Shown here piece after piece: positions 1 through 12,173 of a DNA stretch of 64,000 bases. A program made the translations under genes and the position numbers. The notes below the pieces were generated by a model. The model ran no database searches. It was not told where the DNA came from and was given only the letters and a program-made list of their open reading frames with translations. The DNA is from Nematostella vectensis (lineage: Eukaryota; Cnidaria; Anthozoa; Actiniaria; Edwardsiidae): assembly GCF_932526225.1 (NCBI RefSeq), contig NC_064046.1, positions 7,241,219 to 7,305,218 of the forward strand, in the 5' to 3' direction. Each line of letters begins with the position of its first letter. Positions within the stretch are counted from its first letter, which is position 1.

Positions 1-1671
1 TTACTGTGGAGATGGCACAAGTCGATGGAGTTGAACAAGATTGGGTGCTGCAGCTGACAACTGTTACTGTGGAGATGGCACAAGTCGATGGAGTTGAACA
101 AGATTGGGTGCTGCAGCTGACAACTGTTACTGTAGAGATGGCACAAGTCGATGGAGTTGAACAAGATTGGGTGCTGCAGCTGACAACTGTTACTGTGGAG
201 ATGGCACAAGTCGATGGAGTTGAACAAGATTGGGTGCTGCAGCTGACAACTGTTACTGTGGAGATGGCACAAGTCGATGGAGTTGAACAAGATTGGGTGC
301 TGCAGCTGACAACTGTTACTGTGGAGATGGCACAAGTCGATGGAGTTGAACAAGATGGGGTGCTGCAGCTGACAACTGTTACTGTAGAGATGGCACAAGT
401 CGATGGAGTTGAACAAGATTGGGTGCTGCAGCTGACAACTGTTACTGTGGAGATGGCACAAGTCGATGGAGTTGAACAAGATTGGGTGCTGCAGCTGACA
501 ACTGTTACTGTGGAGATGGCACAAGTCGATGGAGTTGAACAAGATTGGGTGCTGCAGCTGACAACTGTTACTGTGGAGATGGCACAAGTCGATGGAGTTG
601 AACAAGATTGGGTGCTGCAGCTGACAACTGTTACTGTGGAGATGGCACAAGTCGATGGAGTTGAACAAGATTGGGTGCTGCAGCTGACAACTGTTACTGT
701 GGAGATGGCACAAGTCGATGGAGTTGAACAAGATTGGGTGCTGCAGCTGACAACTGTTACTGTGGAGATGGCACAAGTCGATGGAGTTAAACAAGATTGG
801 GTGCTGCAGCTGACAACTGTTACTGTGGAGATGGCACAAGTCGATGGAGTTGAACAAGATTGGGTGCTGCAGCTGACAACTGTTACTGTGGAGATGGCAC
901 AAGTCGATGGAGTTGAACAAGATTGGGTGCTGCAGCTGACAACTGTTACTGTAGAGATGGCACAAGTCGATGGAGTTAAACAAGATTGGGTGCTGCAGCT
1001 GACAACTGTTACTGTGGAGATGGCACAAGTCGATGGAGTTGAACAAGATTGGGTGCTGCAGCTGACAACTGTTACTGTGGAGATGGCACAAGTCGATGGA
1101 GTTGAACAAGATTGGGTGCTGCAGCTGGCAACTGTTACTGTGGAGATGGCACAAGTCGATGGAGTTGAACAAGATTGGGTGCTGCAGATGGCAACTGTTA
1201 CTGTAGAGATGGCACAAGTCGATGGAGTTGAACAAGATTGGGTGCTGCAGCTGACAACTGTTACTGTGGAGATGGCACAAGTCGATGGAGTTAAACAAGA
1301 TTGGGTGCTGCAGCTGACAACTGTTACTGTAGAGATGGCACAAGTCGATGGAGTTGAACAAGATTGGGTGCTGCAGCTGGCAACTGTTACTGTGGAGATG
1401 GCACAAGTCGATGGAGTTAAACAAGATTGGGTGCTGCAGCTGGCAACTGTTACTGTGGAGATGGCACAAGTCGATGGAGTTGAACAAGATTGGGTGCTGC
1501 AGCTGACAACTGTTACTGTGGAGATGGCACAAGTCGATGGAGTTGAACAAGATGGGGTGCTGCAGCTGACAACTGTTACTGTGGAGATGGCACAAGTCGA
1601 TGGAGTTGAACAAGATTGGGTGCTGCAGCTGACAACTGTTACTGTGGAGATGGCACAAGTCGATGGAGTTA
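1..1671. repeat. 63-bp minisatellite, about 26.5 copies
   Basis: A head-to-tail array of a 63-bp unit fills the left edge and probably continues beyond it. Copies differ at only a few positions (GTGGAG/GTAGAG, GTTGAA/GTTAAA, ATTGGG/ATGGGG, CTGACA/CTGGCA). Because 63 is a multiple of three and the unit has no stop in one + frame, it gives a long open frame of 21-residue repeats. No splice site, homology or composition argues that this frame is a gene. It lies upstream of the first visible VAP exon, so it is either in a VAP intron or 5' of later exons. Confidence 0.95.
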
Positions 1672-1760
1672 AAGACGAAAATTTGGCAGAGTCGATTTCC
1701 AGTTTTTGGAGTATTGTATTCATTGTTCTGGTACGAGATCGCGACAGTTTGGGCTTTTTG

Positions 1761-1763
<3 letters not shown>

Positions 1764-1820
<57 letters not shown>
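1764..1820. repeat. (TA)n microsatellite
   Basis: An uninterrupted TA dinucleotide run of about 28 units lies shortly after the 63-bp array. Confidence 0.95.
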
Positions 1821-1821
<1 letters not shown>

Positions 1822-2049
1822 CATATCAGACTTCATTTTGTAGATTGTTATTTTGGAGTCTCCTTACGAAAAAACCCGCTGTATTTTAAATGATAAACAA
1901 TAACAAAGGTTTGGTTGATCGACATTCTTTAATTTGCATACTTGGTACACACTGGCTCACATTTTCAGATTAGCTTTGCAACACGCTTATTGCATGTTTA
2001 TGCACATCTTGCTATTCATTTTACTGAAAAAAATTCCATGATTTGCCCA

Positions 2050-2455
2050 TTATGCATGTATATGCATGATGTATCAATGACAATGTTTGTAAATGCATGA
2101 TGTATCCATGGCCATGTTTGTAAATGCATGATGTATCCATGACCATGTTTGCAAATGGATGATGTATCAATGACCATGTTTGTAAATGGATGAAGTATCA
2201 ATTAGCATGCATGTAAAAGCATGATGTATCAATAAGCATGCATGTAAATCCATGATGTATCAATAAGCATGCATGTAAATGCATGATGTATCAATAAGCA
2301 TGTATGGAAATGCATGTAAAAGCATGTATAATAAGCATATGTATTTAAATGCATGATGTATCAATAAGCATGCATGTGTACTGTAAATGCATGATGTATA
2401 AATAAGCATACGTTTGAAAATGCATAATGTATCAATAAGCATGTTTGTCATTTTT
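2050..2455. repeat. Degenerate ~30-35-bp tandem repeat
   Basis: About a dozen diverged copies built around AAATGCATGATGTATCAATA with GCATGCATGT spacers. Copy length varies. It is inside non-coding DNA upstream of the first visible VAP exon. Confidence 0.85.
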
Positions 2456-3348
2456 CAATACAACATGATTTGAATGTCCAGGACCTTTTTGTTGACACTG
2501 CCCTGTTGTTTTGATGTCATTCTTGAAAAGACCATAATATTTGCCTTTCGAACACTAAACGAAAACAAAATTTGAATAAAAAGCTTCGAAAGGTTCCCTT
2601 CAAATAAAGGGTCTCTACCATCTCTATGCTTGTGGTATTATCAGAACCATGCAGAGTACATGGTTCCATCTGAGTGGGGCGATTGTTCTCAGTGTGATTG
2701 GGGCGATATTACCCCGGTGCGATTGTTCCTGATACTATATTGTATAGCTAATCATACAGTTCCAAATTATATTTGGTATTTATTTGAGTAAGTTTTTTTT
2801 AAAGTATTATAATGAAAAAAACATACGAGTACAAATAAATCCAGAATTTAAGTAATTGTATGATTACTTATTTATAATATACAAAGTCAAGTTTTTGTTT
2901 GAAAGACATGGTTAAACAGTGTGTACTCTTGTCTAAACTGGCATGAGTCACCAACAACGTGTGCAACAATTTTAGAAAATTGAAAACTCTCGCATTGAAA
3001 TCCTAACAGTTTTCATCTAATTTCTCGCTCTTTTTTCTAATGTTGGATATGCTTTTATCAGAAAAGGTTCAGAAAATTGTGTAGAGTATAATGCAGTATC
3101 TATAGTGCAAGAGAATACTAATTTCATGGATTTTGACTGGTATCAAAACTTTTTCACTGGTGTTACAAGACAATTGACTGCTCTAAGCCAACTAGAATCA
3201 ATAAATTTGTATATTATAAGTATAATATTTGTTTAGGATGTAGAGATTCACCACATTTTGATAGAGCTAATCTTTCCTTGTCACTCTGCCATCCTCAATC
3301 TTAAGGCTCTTATTATATCCAATCTCATTTCTTTATTCCTTGATCTAG
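2456..3348. other. Non-coding stretch before the first visible VAP exon
   Basis: AT-rich sequence with no recognisable coding exon. It ends in a pyrimidine-rich tract and a TAG acceptor at 3346-3348. It is most likely VAP intron. Confidence 0.6.
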
Positions 3349-6300
3349 TGATGTTACAACCATTTGAATATGACCCCAAGGAGAAGGCTAAACACAAGTT
3401 CATGGTGCAGACAATGTTTGCTCCAGACAACATCACTGACCAGGAAAATTTGGTAAGTTTTGTAAAGTTGGATCAACCTTCACTTGTACCTTAGTACAAG
3501 CATGCAAATGCCCATTTAAGGTTGTTGCCCTCTAATCAGGAGGTATTTTTATTTTACTAAAATCTTATGGGTCTTGTAGAACTACCCAGAGGCCAACAAA
3601 ATCATGTGAAACAAAATGGGGTCACCGTGCATTTAAATGAAAAATGCATCATCGATGTTGCTAAAAATTGCTGTGTCAGCAAAATCTAAAATAAAATATT
3701 TTCACTTAAAAATTTCATTGTTGTCAGATTTTTACTTAAAAACATTCCAGGTGTGATAATCTTGTCATCTAATCAAAAAATAAAGAATTCCCATAAAACA
3801 AATGTATTTATTTTAATATTTTATAGCTTAGTACAATATTCAACACAAATTGAAGATGCTTTAAAAAAAATAAATGAGTGACAAAGTATTCTACAGTAGT
3901 CCCCATGTACCAGCAAGAAACCCCTGGCATACTTTAATTAAAAGACTTGTGAATTTATTATGATCCTGCTGACGTGTTCGGGAACCATTCCCCTGAAGGG
4001 GAGGCGTGCCAATACACTTTCTATTAATTGAAGCACTTTGAATTAAGAAAAGGAAACACTTTGTAGCAAAATTGTCACACTTTGTTGGGTATCACTACTG
4101 AAAGTGTAATGGTACATTAAGTTTGTACTTCTTATTTGAATAATGCTGTGATTAAACACCTTGAGGACTGTTTCGTTTTTCTGTTTCACCTAGTGGAGAG
4201 AAGCTGATGCTAACACTTTAATGGATTCCAAACTCAAGTGTGTGTTTGAGCTGCCAGCAGATAATGCCCCTGGAACAGTAAGTCCACATTGCTATAGGCA
4301 CCATATAGTATCATTACTTCTTTTTTAGCAGGTTATCAATATTTAGTTTATTTCTAAAACACTGGAAACTTATTTTTAAATGCCTACATGTATACAGTCA
4401 GCTTGCTTGTAAGCAAACAACTGTAGAATTAAAAAGTTTTGGTATATGATTGCTTTTGGTAGCAGGTTACATTTATAGCGGCTGAGCGGTGCCCCCATAA
4501 CTAAGAAAGAGTGGTATACAAGAAAAATATGGTAACAAATATTGGTAACCCATGGACTCGAGTTTTCACGGTGTAATGTCTGTACATCCATTCCCAAAAA
4601 GGTGTCAAGGGGGATGCAACAATATGGCCATGTGTTGTGTGACATCATCAATCATGACATCATCAATAACATCACTTAAAGCAAAAAAACTTATTAAAAG
4701 CTAAAGCATTTATATCTGTTGAAAGAAACATTGTTTCGCAACCAAACTTGGCAGGTGTCATGTTTGTGTTCAGGGGGGTGCAAAAATATGGGCATGTGAT
4801 TTGTGACGTCATTGATGATGTCACTATATTGGTGCACCCCCCTTGGCACATACATGACACCTACCAAGTTTGGTTGTTATACAATAGTTTTGCTTTTAAT
4901 GACGTTATCAATGGCATCACAAATCATGTGACAATATTTTGCATCCCTCCTGACACAAATATGACACCTGCCAAGTTTGGTGAAACAATATTTCTTTCAA
5001 GAGATATGAGTGTTTTTGCTTTTAATCTTTAAAAGACGTCATCAATGACGTCACACAACACATGATCATATTGTTGCATCCCCCTTGACATTTTAATGAC
5101 ACTTACCAAGTTTGGTTGCCATACAATGTTTCCTTCGTGAAATATAAATATTTTTTATTTTGATGACGTCAGCATATTGTTGCTTCTAGTGACACATCGA
5201 TGACATCACAAATCATGTGGCCATAGTTTTGCACATTTTGACATAATCAATTACGTCACTTAAAGCCAAAATATGCTGACGTCAACAAAAGGGGAAAATA
5301 TATCTTTCATGAAAAAAAAAACATCATAGGACAACCAAACTTGGTAGTTGTCATGTATTGTAGTGGGTGCAATGAGATGAGCACGTGGCATCTACCCTGA
5401 CTCCAAAACATTGTCTGTCAACAAAACTTGTTATGTGTTTAACAAGCTGGTGGTGTGATCTATAAAGTCATTGACATCTTCAAAAACAGAAAAATTTTAA
5501 TCTTTTTTAAAATTATTAAGCGAAAATAAGCAAAGATTTGGTCGTTTGGAGCTCTGCTTTTAGGCAATGCCTAAATCTATTTATAAGGCTAGTAAGATTG
5601 TTAGTATCATTGTTAATTTCTAGAGCTTTTTGTAAATAGTTCAATAGGGTGGAAGTATAGTTCTGGTATCAGATATTACAGAGAGGGAATCACAAGTATG
5701 GACAGTTCACCACTACAAGTTTTTTATAAGAACGAGAGCAAGGCAGAGGGAAGAAAACGATTGAATTGAAACAGCGGCACGCTAGAATGTTATCATGGTA
5801 AAGCTTGTAATCCAGCCAAACTATTTGCACTTTTGTTTCTGTCTGATTCTAAAGTATAGTTAAAGTCATTGTTTTTGTCTGATTCTAAAGTATAGTTAAA
5901 GCCATTTCAAAAATTTAGAAATTAAATGCCAAACTTTTTATTTATAATCATTTAAATTGTCCATACTTTTGGTCCTTGTGCTTCTTGGGGTTAAAACTAA
6001 GCAAAAGACACACTGGAAATACCCTATGAAAATTGTAGTACACAAGAGTTTTAAGTTATTTGATGAACTTTGATTGAGATTTTTTTAATCAGTTGGATTT
6101 GCTTTTATTGTTTTATGCACTGTATGTCGTGTAGTAAGGCTTACAATAAACTATGTTGTGCCACCAGGAAAGTATTGTGGTCCCTAGTAGTGAGTCACCC
6201 GGCGTGAAGGCCAGCCCTGGCCAGTTAGATACCCCAGTGACGGAGACAAGCCAGCCACTCCCAACAATGCAGTCCAGGTCCAGCTCGCAGCCAGAGGAAG

Positions 6301-9300
6301 GAGAGACACCAAAAGCTGCACCGGTATGTCATGCATCTTGTGCCTAGGCAACTTCCACTTTATTGTCATCCTCAAAACAGCATACTGTAATGCCAAAATT
6401 CAGGATTGGCAGAGATAATTTCTAGTCCTTTTTTTGTTATTACAGTACCTCAACCTGTTACCTTTTTCAAAACAAACAATACATTGTAGTTTATAATTCT
6501 CATCCACTTAATGCTTTATCATGCTTGCACTCAATTAAGTATGATAATTGATAATATATAGCTTAAACAACAGATCAGCATAGTGTTATTAACAGTTGCT
6601 TGGCCAATCATGTTTAGCCCCGCTTGTAATTTTACCACATTTATCTTGCAATGCCAAAACACGCCCAATATGAATATGTTTAAGGGCCTATGGTTCTATC
6701 TTTTGAGTCCGTTGCTAGGGAAATTTGTTTGTTTTATAAAAGCTTCTGTTTTATGTCAAATCTCTTGGAACTTTCAACATAAGTGTTTTAGACATAAATG
6801 ACACAAGTGATGACGTCATCTGACCCCTCCCATGGTCACGTGACCTAGAACATAAAAGCGTGTCGGAGAAGCTACTGTTCAAATCTACTATAATTTTTTT
6901 TTTGCAGAAATATTTTAACATCACTATTTTCTAAAACTTCACGCATCGGATTTGCGAAATACCGCGAGAAATGGCGAATATTTATGTTCTTCGAAAACCA
7001 CATATTAGGTAATAACTTTTTCATTTCTTCAAAAATCAAAAATCCCATGCGCTAAGTTGTTGGGAATGGTAATATCAATGGTTTGAGTGAAAAAAAATTC
7101 ACAATTGTTGTAAAATATTCAAAATTAACGTGTTTTTCTCGCGCGGAAATGGCCGCCATCTTGTTTTTTTTCGCCATCTATTTTTATTCTCGAAAAACAT
7201 AAAAATTGCATTTTCTTTCAAAATGTCGAAAGTTTATTTTTAACGCTTGGAAAAAAAGAACAAAGAAAATTAGAACTGGAGTTTCGAAGAAAATAAAAAT
7301 TAAAAAAGGACTCGACCGGGGATTGAACCCGGAGCGCTTGCTTACGAGTCAAAGGTGCTAACCACTGGGCTGCGGCGATTTTGGTCTATTTAACCGAATG
7401 TAGCGCTTTTCCATTTCATAGCAACGGAGTTTCGTAGCAACGATATAGTACCATAGCCCTTAATAACTGATACAGATTTATCGATCATGAAATATGGTTA
7501 TTAAATATAGTGTCGTAATACTATTGTAGTCCATGTAAGCCCCTGGGAACTTTTTTTAATTTTATATGGCATCCCCATGTGATAATTTGAAGTGTGCACT
7601 TATTTAAAAATTCTGTCCTAAAAAATAACTGCCATGAGTTTTACAGCTTAAATACTCAGATCAGTGTGAGACTCATAATCTTGCTTTTGTCAGGCTTCAT
7701 TCTTCAGAAAAAGGGTACTTATTTGGAAGGGATGTCATCTTGATATTTTGCGTCATATATGGGGTGGGGGCGGGAGGGGGGAGCTAAAATACAGGGTTGG
7801 TTGAAGGATGTTAACTGTTGTAAATATATGGTAGACGTTTGTGCTCTTGTCATTGTACTGTACATTTCCCAGTGATACTTCGTAATAAGGTAGAAAGAGT
7901 ACCCACTCCCTTCTCAGTAAAACATGCATTCCCTTTCCTATACTATCTAACACTATACTTTTTTCCCTTTCAGGTGTCTGAGGATAGAAATAGTGCAGCT
8001 GAGTTACTAAAACTGAAGGAACAGAATGCCAGATTACAGGTAAGAGCCCAAATCTCTTGCAGAGTTTGTGTAGGTGGTAAGACTGTTAGCATACAAGAGT
8101 TTTGTCTGGGGATAATCATAGAACAAGTAAAGAGTGGTGTCTGGTGATAATCATTGAACAAGTAAAAAGTGGTGTCTGGTGATAATCATTGAACAAGTAA
8201 AAAGTGGTGTCTGGGGATAATCATCGAACAAGTGAAGAGTGGTGTCTATGGATAATCATAGAAGAAGTAAAAAGTGGTGTCTGGGGATAATCGTAGTACA
8301 AGTGAAGAGTGGTGTCTGGGGATAATCGTAGTACAAGTGAAGAGTGGTGTCTGGGGATAATCGTAGTACAAGTGAATTACTTAGGTGTTGAGCATCCCAG
8401 ATATTCATTTGTGACACTGTTTAACTTTGTTCTCAAATCATACGGATGCAGTGTGTGAGCTCAAATCATATGTACAGAGTGAAGTGTATAAATATATGTC
8501 AGTCCTAGAAGAAATATATTAAAGAAGTATGTTAAACAAAATGTTTTCGGTTTACGACTAGTATATGTTCAGTATGATTTCACTGGTTCTGAACTTTATG
8601 ACCCATAATATTTTTCAAAAAGTATACCTAATTGTTCTCAAATGTGCCATAATTCCTGAATTTTACAAGTACTGTCTATCTGTATACTTGGTTGATGTAT
8701 TTTTTTACATAGCAATTTCAATATCTGGAAATCAAATTTTTAGATAAGAAAATTTATTTAAAATCACAAGTTGTACTATAAAACAATTATAGATGCCATT
8801 TTGTTGTGCATGGAAAGACTCAACGAAAATAAGATTTATTTGTTAATTCTAATTAGTCGGGCTATCTATGGTAGGCCGACCTGAGATTTACCTTTTTTCC
8901 GTTTTTTCCTCCGCCACAAAATTGAAAAATTGCGCAACAATATCCTTATATGGCAAAGCCCGAAACCACGTGCGTCATACGCTTCCAACTTTATAGATCC
9001 GCCATTATCTATCGAGCTTGTATTTTAGTTTTGGTGTTTTTGTTTTATCGCTACTTTCCAGCTTTCTTGGATGCATCAAATGACTGTGATATATTAGAAA
9101 AAGCTGCACAGTTGTCTTTAAATTACAATCATTGAACTAGATCTCGATACGCAAAGTTTGTTTTGTTTGGTAACTATCGCTCTCGCGTTGTACAAGAAGA
9201 CGTGCTTTTCATTAAAGCAGATAATTACATACTAAGAAGACTTGTTCGAAAAAATATCGTGAAAAATTACGTGAAGTCATCTCGAATTCGGTATTACGAA

Positions 9301-10959
9301 GTCGTGAAGTCATCTCGAATTCGGTATTACGAAGAAATTTTCATTCTCTTCAAATCACGAAGGATTTGTGAGCACGACGTCTGGTCAGCATATTTCAAAG
9401 TAAGGTATATCCATATAAACAGAGGCAGAGTAAGAATAATAAAGTAAAATGGAAAAGTCGATGAAGCCCATGTGGGTGTAACTATCAATTCAGCAGCAGC
9501 TATATTATTAAAAAATGTCACTCACAGAGAGAATTGTTGCAAGTTCAATCTTTGTAGTAACTATCCTGGCCCTGTTATTGATTCCATTAAAACAACAATT
9601 GCGTCATATAGTGAAGGAAATGTAGCATTATTTGGATCAAATGCTAGTCGCCAGTGTGTGGCTATCATAGCTGTCAACTCTCCCGCATTAGGAGGTTGTC
9701 TCAAGATTTGGAACCTTTTCTCAAGCTTAATTTTTTTTTAAATATCCATACTTTTACTGTATTCAGCTATCTTGATGCTTCTGATACATTCACTGTATCG
9801 AGGCAGCCAGGTTGACAGATATGGGATGTGTCTTTGTGTGCCCTCATATATAAGATCATAATAATCAATTCTACCTCACTTTATTTGGTCAATGCCATGA
9901 ACTTTGGTAATGAATTGATACCAGTTTATCAGCTTTATCGAGACAATATCATATTTGATGTTGACAGAAGTGCCTGAAATCAATCACAATGTTTGACATC
10001 AACTATCAGCTTCAATACAGTCCAAGCTGTACTGGCAGTATACATGGTATGGTGACAGAAGGTTTTGACTGTTCTATGTCTTTTGATAATGTTTTACAAA
10101 CATTATTAGAGAAAAATACAGGTCTTTCATTTTGACTGCCGGTTCACATACTGAGGCTATTTATTGTACTGCCGATGGAAGATTTAAAACATTTGATTCT
10201 CATTCCAGAGATTTGTTGAATATGGCCAGTTCCCTAGGATCTTGTGTATTGTTAGAGATATCAACGTTAAATTATTTTATAAACTATTTCAGAGCTCTAT
10301 ATAATAATTCAAACTACATTTTTAGCTGTAATAGGTGTAATGCAAATTGAAGCATCTGCCAATACTAATTATATTAACCAATCAATGCATGGACATGGAG
10401 TTTCCAATCATCAATCAAATGATAATAAGGGTTCAAATCTTGAGGTTAGAAAGCTTTTTTTGTATTGTAAGATGCTTCTGTGCTATTTCTTTTTATTCAA
10501 TTTGCTTTTCTGTTGTTACTGGAATTCACAAACCCTAGATGCATTTGTTTATCATGGAAATTATTTATAAGGTTCTAAACACTCCATCTTTTACAGACTT
10601 CACCCCGCTAAACGCCTCCCAAGCGTCTTGTTTTTAATTACACGTCAAGACAGTTGGTGTTAAGAGTAATAAGTCAGACATTAGCTATCTTCACTAGTCT
10701 ATGTTCGGACAATAGCCCGACTAAAATCTTGCTCGCAAGATCTTGTTAGATAGAAATCAGTATTGATGTTGACTGACACGTTTTCTTTCAGGCAGAGACC
10801 GTACGACTGCGAAAGAATTTGACAGTTAAAGAAGCAGAATTAAGGCACAAGCCCAGCCCATCCGAGAGCCAAGCGGATGCCCAGATGCTCCCCCTTCCCC
10901 TCCTCTACTTGGTTCTTGCACTTATTATTGGTGTCATTGTTGGAAGGTTCATTATGTAA
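3349..10959 (+). CDS. VAPB: VAP protein (VAPA/VAPB-like), last five coding exons
   Basis: Vesicle-associated-membrane-protein-associated protein: an ER tail-anchored adaptor whose MSP domain binds FFAT motifs at membrane contact sites. Coding exons are 3349-3452, 4194-4277, 6168-6323, 7974-8039 and 10792-10959, all with AG acceptors and GT donors and compatible phases. Exon 1 here gives the end of the MSP beta-sandwich ([17 protein letters not shown], then MFAPDN). Exon 2 continues it ([14 protein letters not shown]). Exon 3 is a Ser/Pro/Glu-rich linker. Exon 4 and the start of exon 5 make a short coiled coil ([15 protein letters not shown], then VRLRKNL). The end is a hydrophobic anchor ([19 protein letters not shown]) and a TAA stop. 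The N-terminal part of the MSP domain, about 70 residues in human VAPB, is not visible and must lie to the left. Family assignment is secure; VAPA versus VAPB cannot be decided because the split is vertebrate-specific. Confidence 0.95.
3453..4193 (+). other. VAP intron without further features
   Basis: GTAAGT donor at 3453 and CACCTAG acceptor at 4187-4193. AT-rich between them; no element recognised. Confidence 0.7.
4476..5400. repeat. Interspersed repeat with TGACGTCA-like motifs, copy 1
   Basis: The start (GGTAACAAATATTGGTAACC, then GGACTCGAGTTTTC) and the internal motifs (CAAACTTGGCAGGTGTCATG; GACGTCATCAATGACGTCAC) recur in the block at 29131-30150. The same motifs also recur several times within this copy: a CCAAGTTTGG stretch, a 'gcacccccctt' stretch and a TGACGTCA/CATCGATGACATCA stretch. 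It lies in a VAP intron. No coding capacity or terminal repeats recognised, so the class is unknown. Confidence 0.75.
5401..6167 (+). other. VAP intron remainder
   Basis: AT-rich intronic DNA. A short direct duplication (TCTGATTCTAAAGTATAGTT) occurs at about 5848-5900. Ends at the GCCACCAG acceptor of the exon starting at 6168. Confidence 0.6.
6680..7463. mobile_element. Non-autonomous DNA element with TTAA flanks
   Basis: TTAA at 6680-6683 and again at 7460-7463 bracket inverted ends: GGGCCTATGGTTCTAT on the left and, read on the - strand, GGGCTATGGTACTAT on the right, with inverted similarity (CCGTTGCTA / TAGCAACGG) continuing inward. TTAA target duplication is the hallmark of the piggyBac superfamily, so a piggyBac-type MITE is the best guess, although piggyBac ends usually begin CCC. 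The element is about 780 bp, has no transposase, lies in a VAP intron and carries a tRNA-like segment at 7308-7378. Confidence 0.7.
7308..7378 (-). other. tRNA-like segment (tRNA pseudogene or SINE head)
   Basis: Read on the - strand this is 71 nt with a box-A-like CCAGTGGTTAGC, a nominal CGT anticodon in CTCGTAA, and a good T arm (CCGGG/CCCGG around TTCAATC, box B GGTTCAATCC). The two ends do not pair into an acceptor stem (TCGCCGC against TCGAGTCC) and the anticodon stem has a mismatch. It is therefore probably not a working tRNA-Thr but a tRNA-derived pseudogene. Confidence 0.55.
7464..7973 (+). other. VAP intron remainder
   Basis: No element recognised. A strong polypyrimidine tract, TTTTTTCCCTTTCAG, precedes the exon at 7974. 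Confidence 0.65.
8102..8375. repeat. ~37-bp minisatellite in VAP intron
   Basis: Seven to eight copies of GTGTCTGGGGATAATCATAG plus AACAAGTAAAGAGTG begin about 60 bp after the 7974-8039 exon. Confidence 0.9.
8376..8852 (+). other. VAP intron, nothing recognised
   Basis: AT-rich intronic DNA between the minisatellite and the transposon. Confidence 0.6.
8853..10724 (+). mobile_element. Decayed DNA transposon with OTU/C76-like cysteine-protease remnants
   Basis: The ends are exact 13-bp inverted repeats, TTAGTCGGGCTAT (8853-8865) and ATAGCCCGACTAA (10712-10724). Inside are short, frame-broken + strand coding pieces. One holds [14 protein letters not shown] (about 9643-9690), a plausible catalytic-Cys box. 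Another (about 10132-10330) holds [18 protein letters not shown] followed by GSCVLLEIS, a plausible catalytic-His box. The order Cys box ... FDSHSR ... G..VLLEI resembles papain-fold OTU/herpes-tegument-like proteases known from some animal transposons; this comparison is from memory of the motifs, not a search. No transposase recognised. A 30-bp segment is tandemly duplicated at about 9270-9335. The element lies in the last VAP intron. Confidence 0.6.
9472..10350 (+). pseudogene. Broken cysteine-protease-like coding region in the transposon
   Basis: Open stretches at 9472-9741 and 10132-10350 fit one protease-like protein interrupted by stops and frame changes between about 9740 and 10130, where [18 protein letters not shown] is readable in a third piece. 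Cys box CVAIIA and His box FDSHSRD are visible. It cannot make one protein as it stands, and no gene-like splice signals join the parts. Confidence 0.45.
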
Positions 10960-11089
10960 ATCATAAATTCTACTAGGACGTTCATCTCAATACCATATCT
11001 CGTCACCAGTGGTCACATGACTCGGTCAATCAATGGACAGTTTTTACATGGAAAGCAACAGAAGGATAACGCATTGAATTCAAACAGAG

Positions 11090-11315
11090 AATAAATTTAA
11101 ATTCAGCACATGGACCCGTTAACAGACGCTGGTGTCATGCTCAGAGTATGTGGTTGCTCTGGTTACGGACCACTTAGCCTGCTGTAGTATTTGGTACCGT
11201 GTTGATTATCTGTAAGCATTACATTTAAGAGTAAAGGAATGTACATATAACTGACTGTTTGACTTTAGATGATCACGTTAAGCCCCACCTAATAAAGGAT
11301 AAAATGTTAAATAAA
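11090..11315 (+). promoter_or_regulatory. VAP poly(A) signals
   Basis: AATAAA occurs at 11090-11095, 11291-11296 and 11310-11315, which is 131 to 356 bp after the VAP stop. These are candidate 3'-end signals; which one is used cannot be told. Confidence 0.55.
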
Positions 11316-11619
11316 TATTTCTAATACGTCGAAATCATTTCACACAGTGGTGTTCCGCGCGCGTTGAGAAAAAAATATTTTTCAATTTCCTTCTTTCTTC
11401 GTTTGCTAAACAAACTTATACAGTTATAGTACTATAAAACACTGTGAAAATGTTAGTTCACTTTTCTAAGGTGAACTCCAAGCCCTAAGGAAGGTAAACT
11501 TATAAAAGGCAAAAGCATTCAAGAAACCCTGGCATTTGGCACAGAACAACGAATAGGGAGTGTTGTTCTCAACAATACTGAATGGGAAACCAAATAACCA
11601 TAACTCGACTTAAGAGGGG

Positions 11620-11737
11620 CTTGTCGAGATAATGGACATGATAAAAAAAAATGTCACGCATGCGCACTAGAGAGAAATTCATTGCGCATGCGTGATATTT
11701 TTTTTTTATCCTGTCGAAATAAGGACTCTTGAATCTG
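11620..11737. mobile_element. Foldback (MITE-like) element
   Basis: Arms of about 45 bp are inverted copies: left TGTCGAGATAATGGACATGA...CACGCATGCGCA, right TGCGCATGCGTGATA...ATCCTGTCGAAATAAGG, around a short unpaired centre. No coding potential. Confidence 0.6.
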
Positions 11738-12173
11738 GCATGGAGAAGTGTGATTAAGGTAAATACAACTGTTTTTTTTATTGGCAGAATGCTTTCATTC
11801 ATTCCGTTCGCGGTATAAAGGTCAAAACAATTCATTCAACTGAAATTGCCTGTTCTGTTCCCCGTATTTCCTATTCCGTTTTAGATATAAAATCAGATTT
11901 AAACTTGGCACACTAAATAACAGGAATCCTGTATAATGTGAAAATTTAAAAAAAAGATTAAATTATTTGAAAATTTATTTTACGGCAAATGTCCATTCAA
12001 ACAACGCGCCCGATTGCTAGTGTTATTGATAACAAACTTTTCCCGGTTGAAATCTAATCTTTTCCACATTATAGTTATCAATAGCAGTAATAAAGTTGTT
12101 ACTATGATATTTGATTCTGCACTTTAGAACACAAGACTAGAAAAGAAAAGGTTTTCTGCTATTTCAGCCTCGG

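Noticed and set aside
6-1889. 627-codon + strand open frame
   Set aside because: It consists of 63-bp repeats continuing into a TA microsatellite. There is no domain, splice structure or stop-codon context of a gene.
7308-7378. Functional tRNA-Thr(CGT)
   Set aside because: The acceptor stem does not pair and the anticodon stem has a mismatch.
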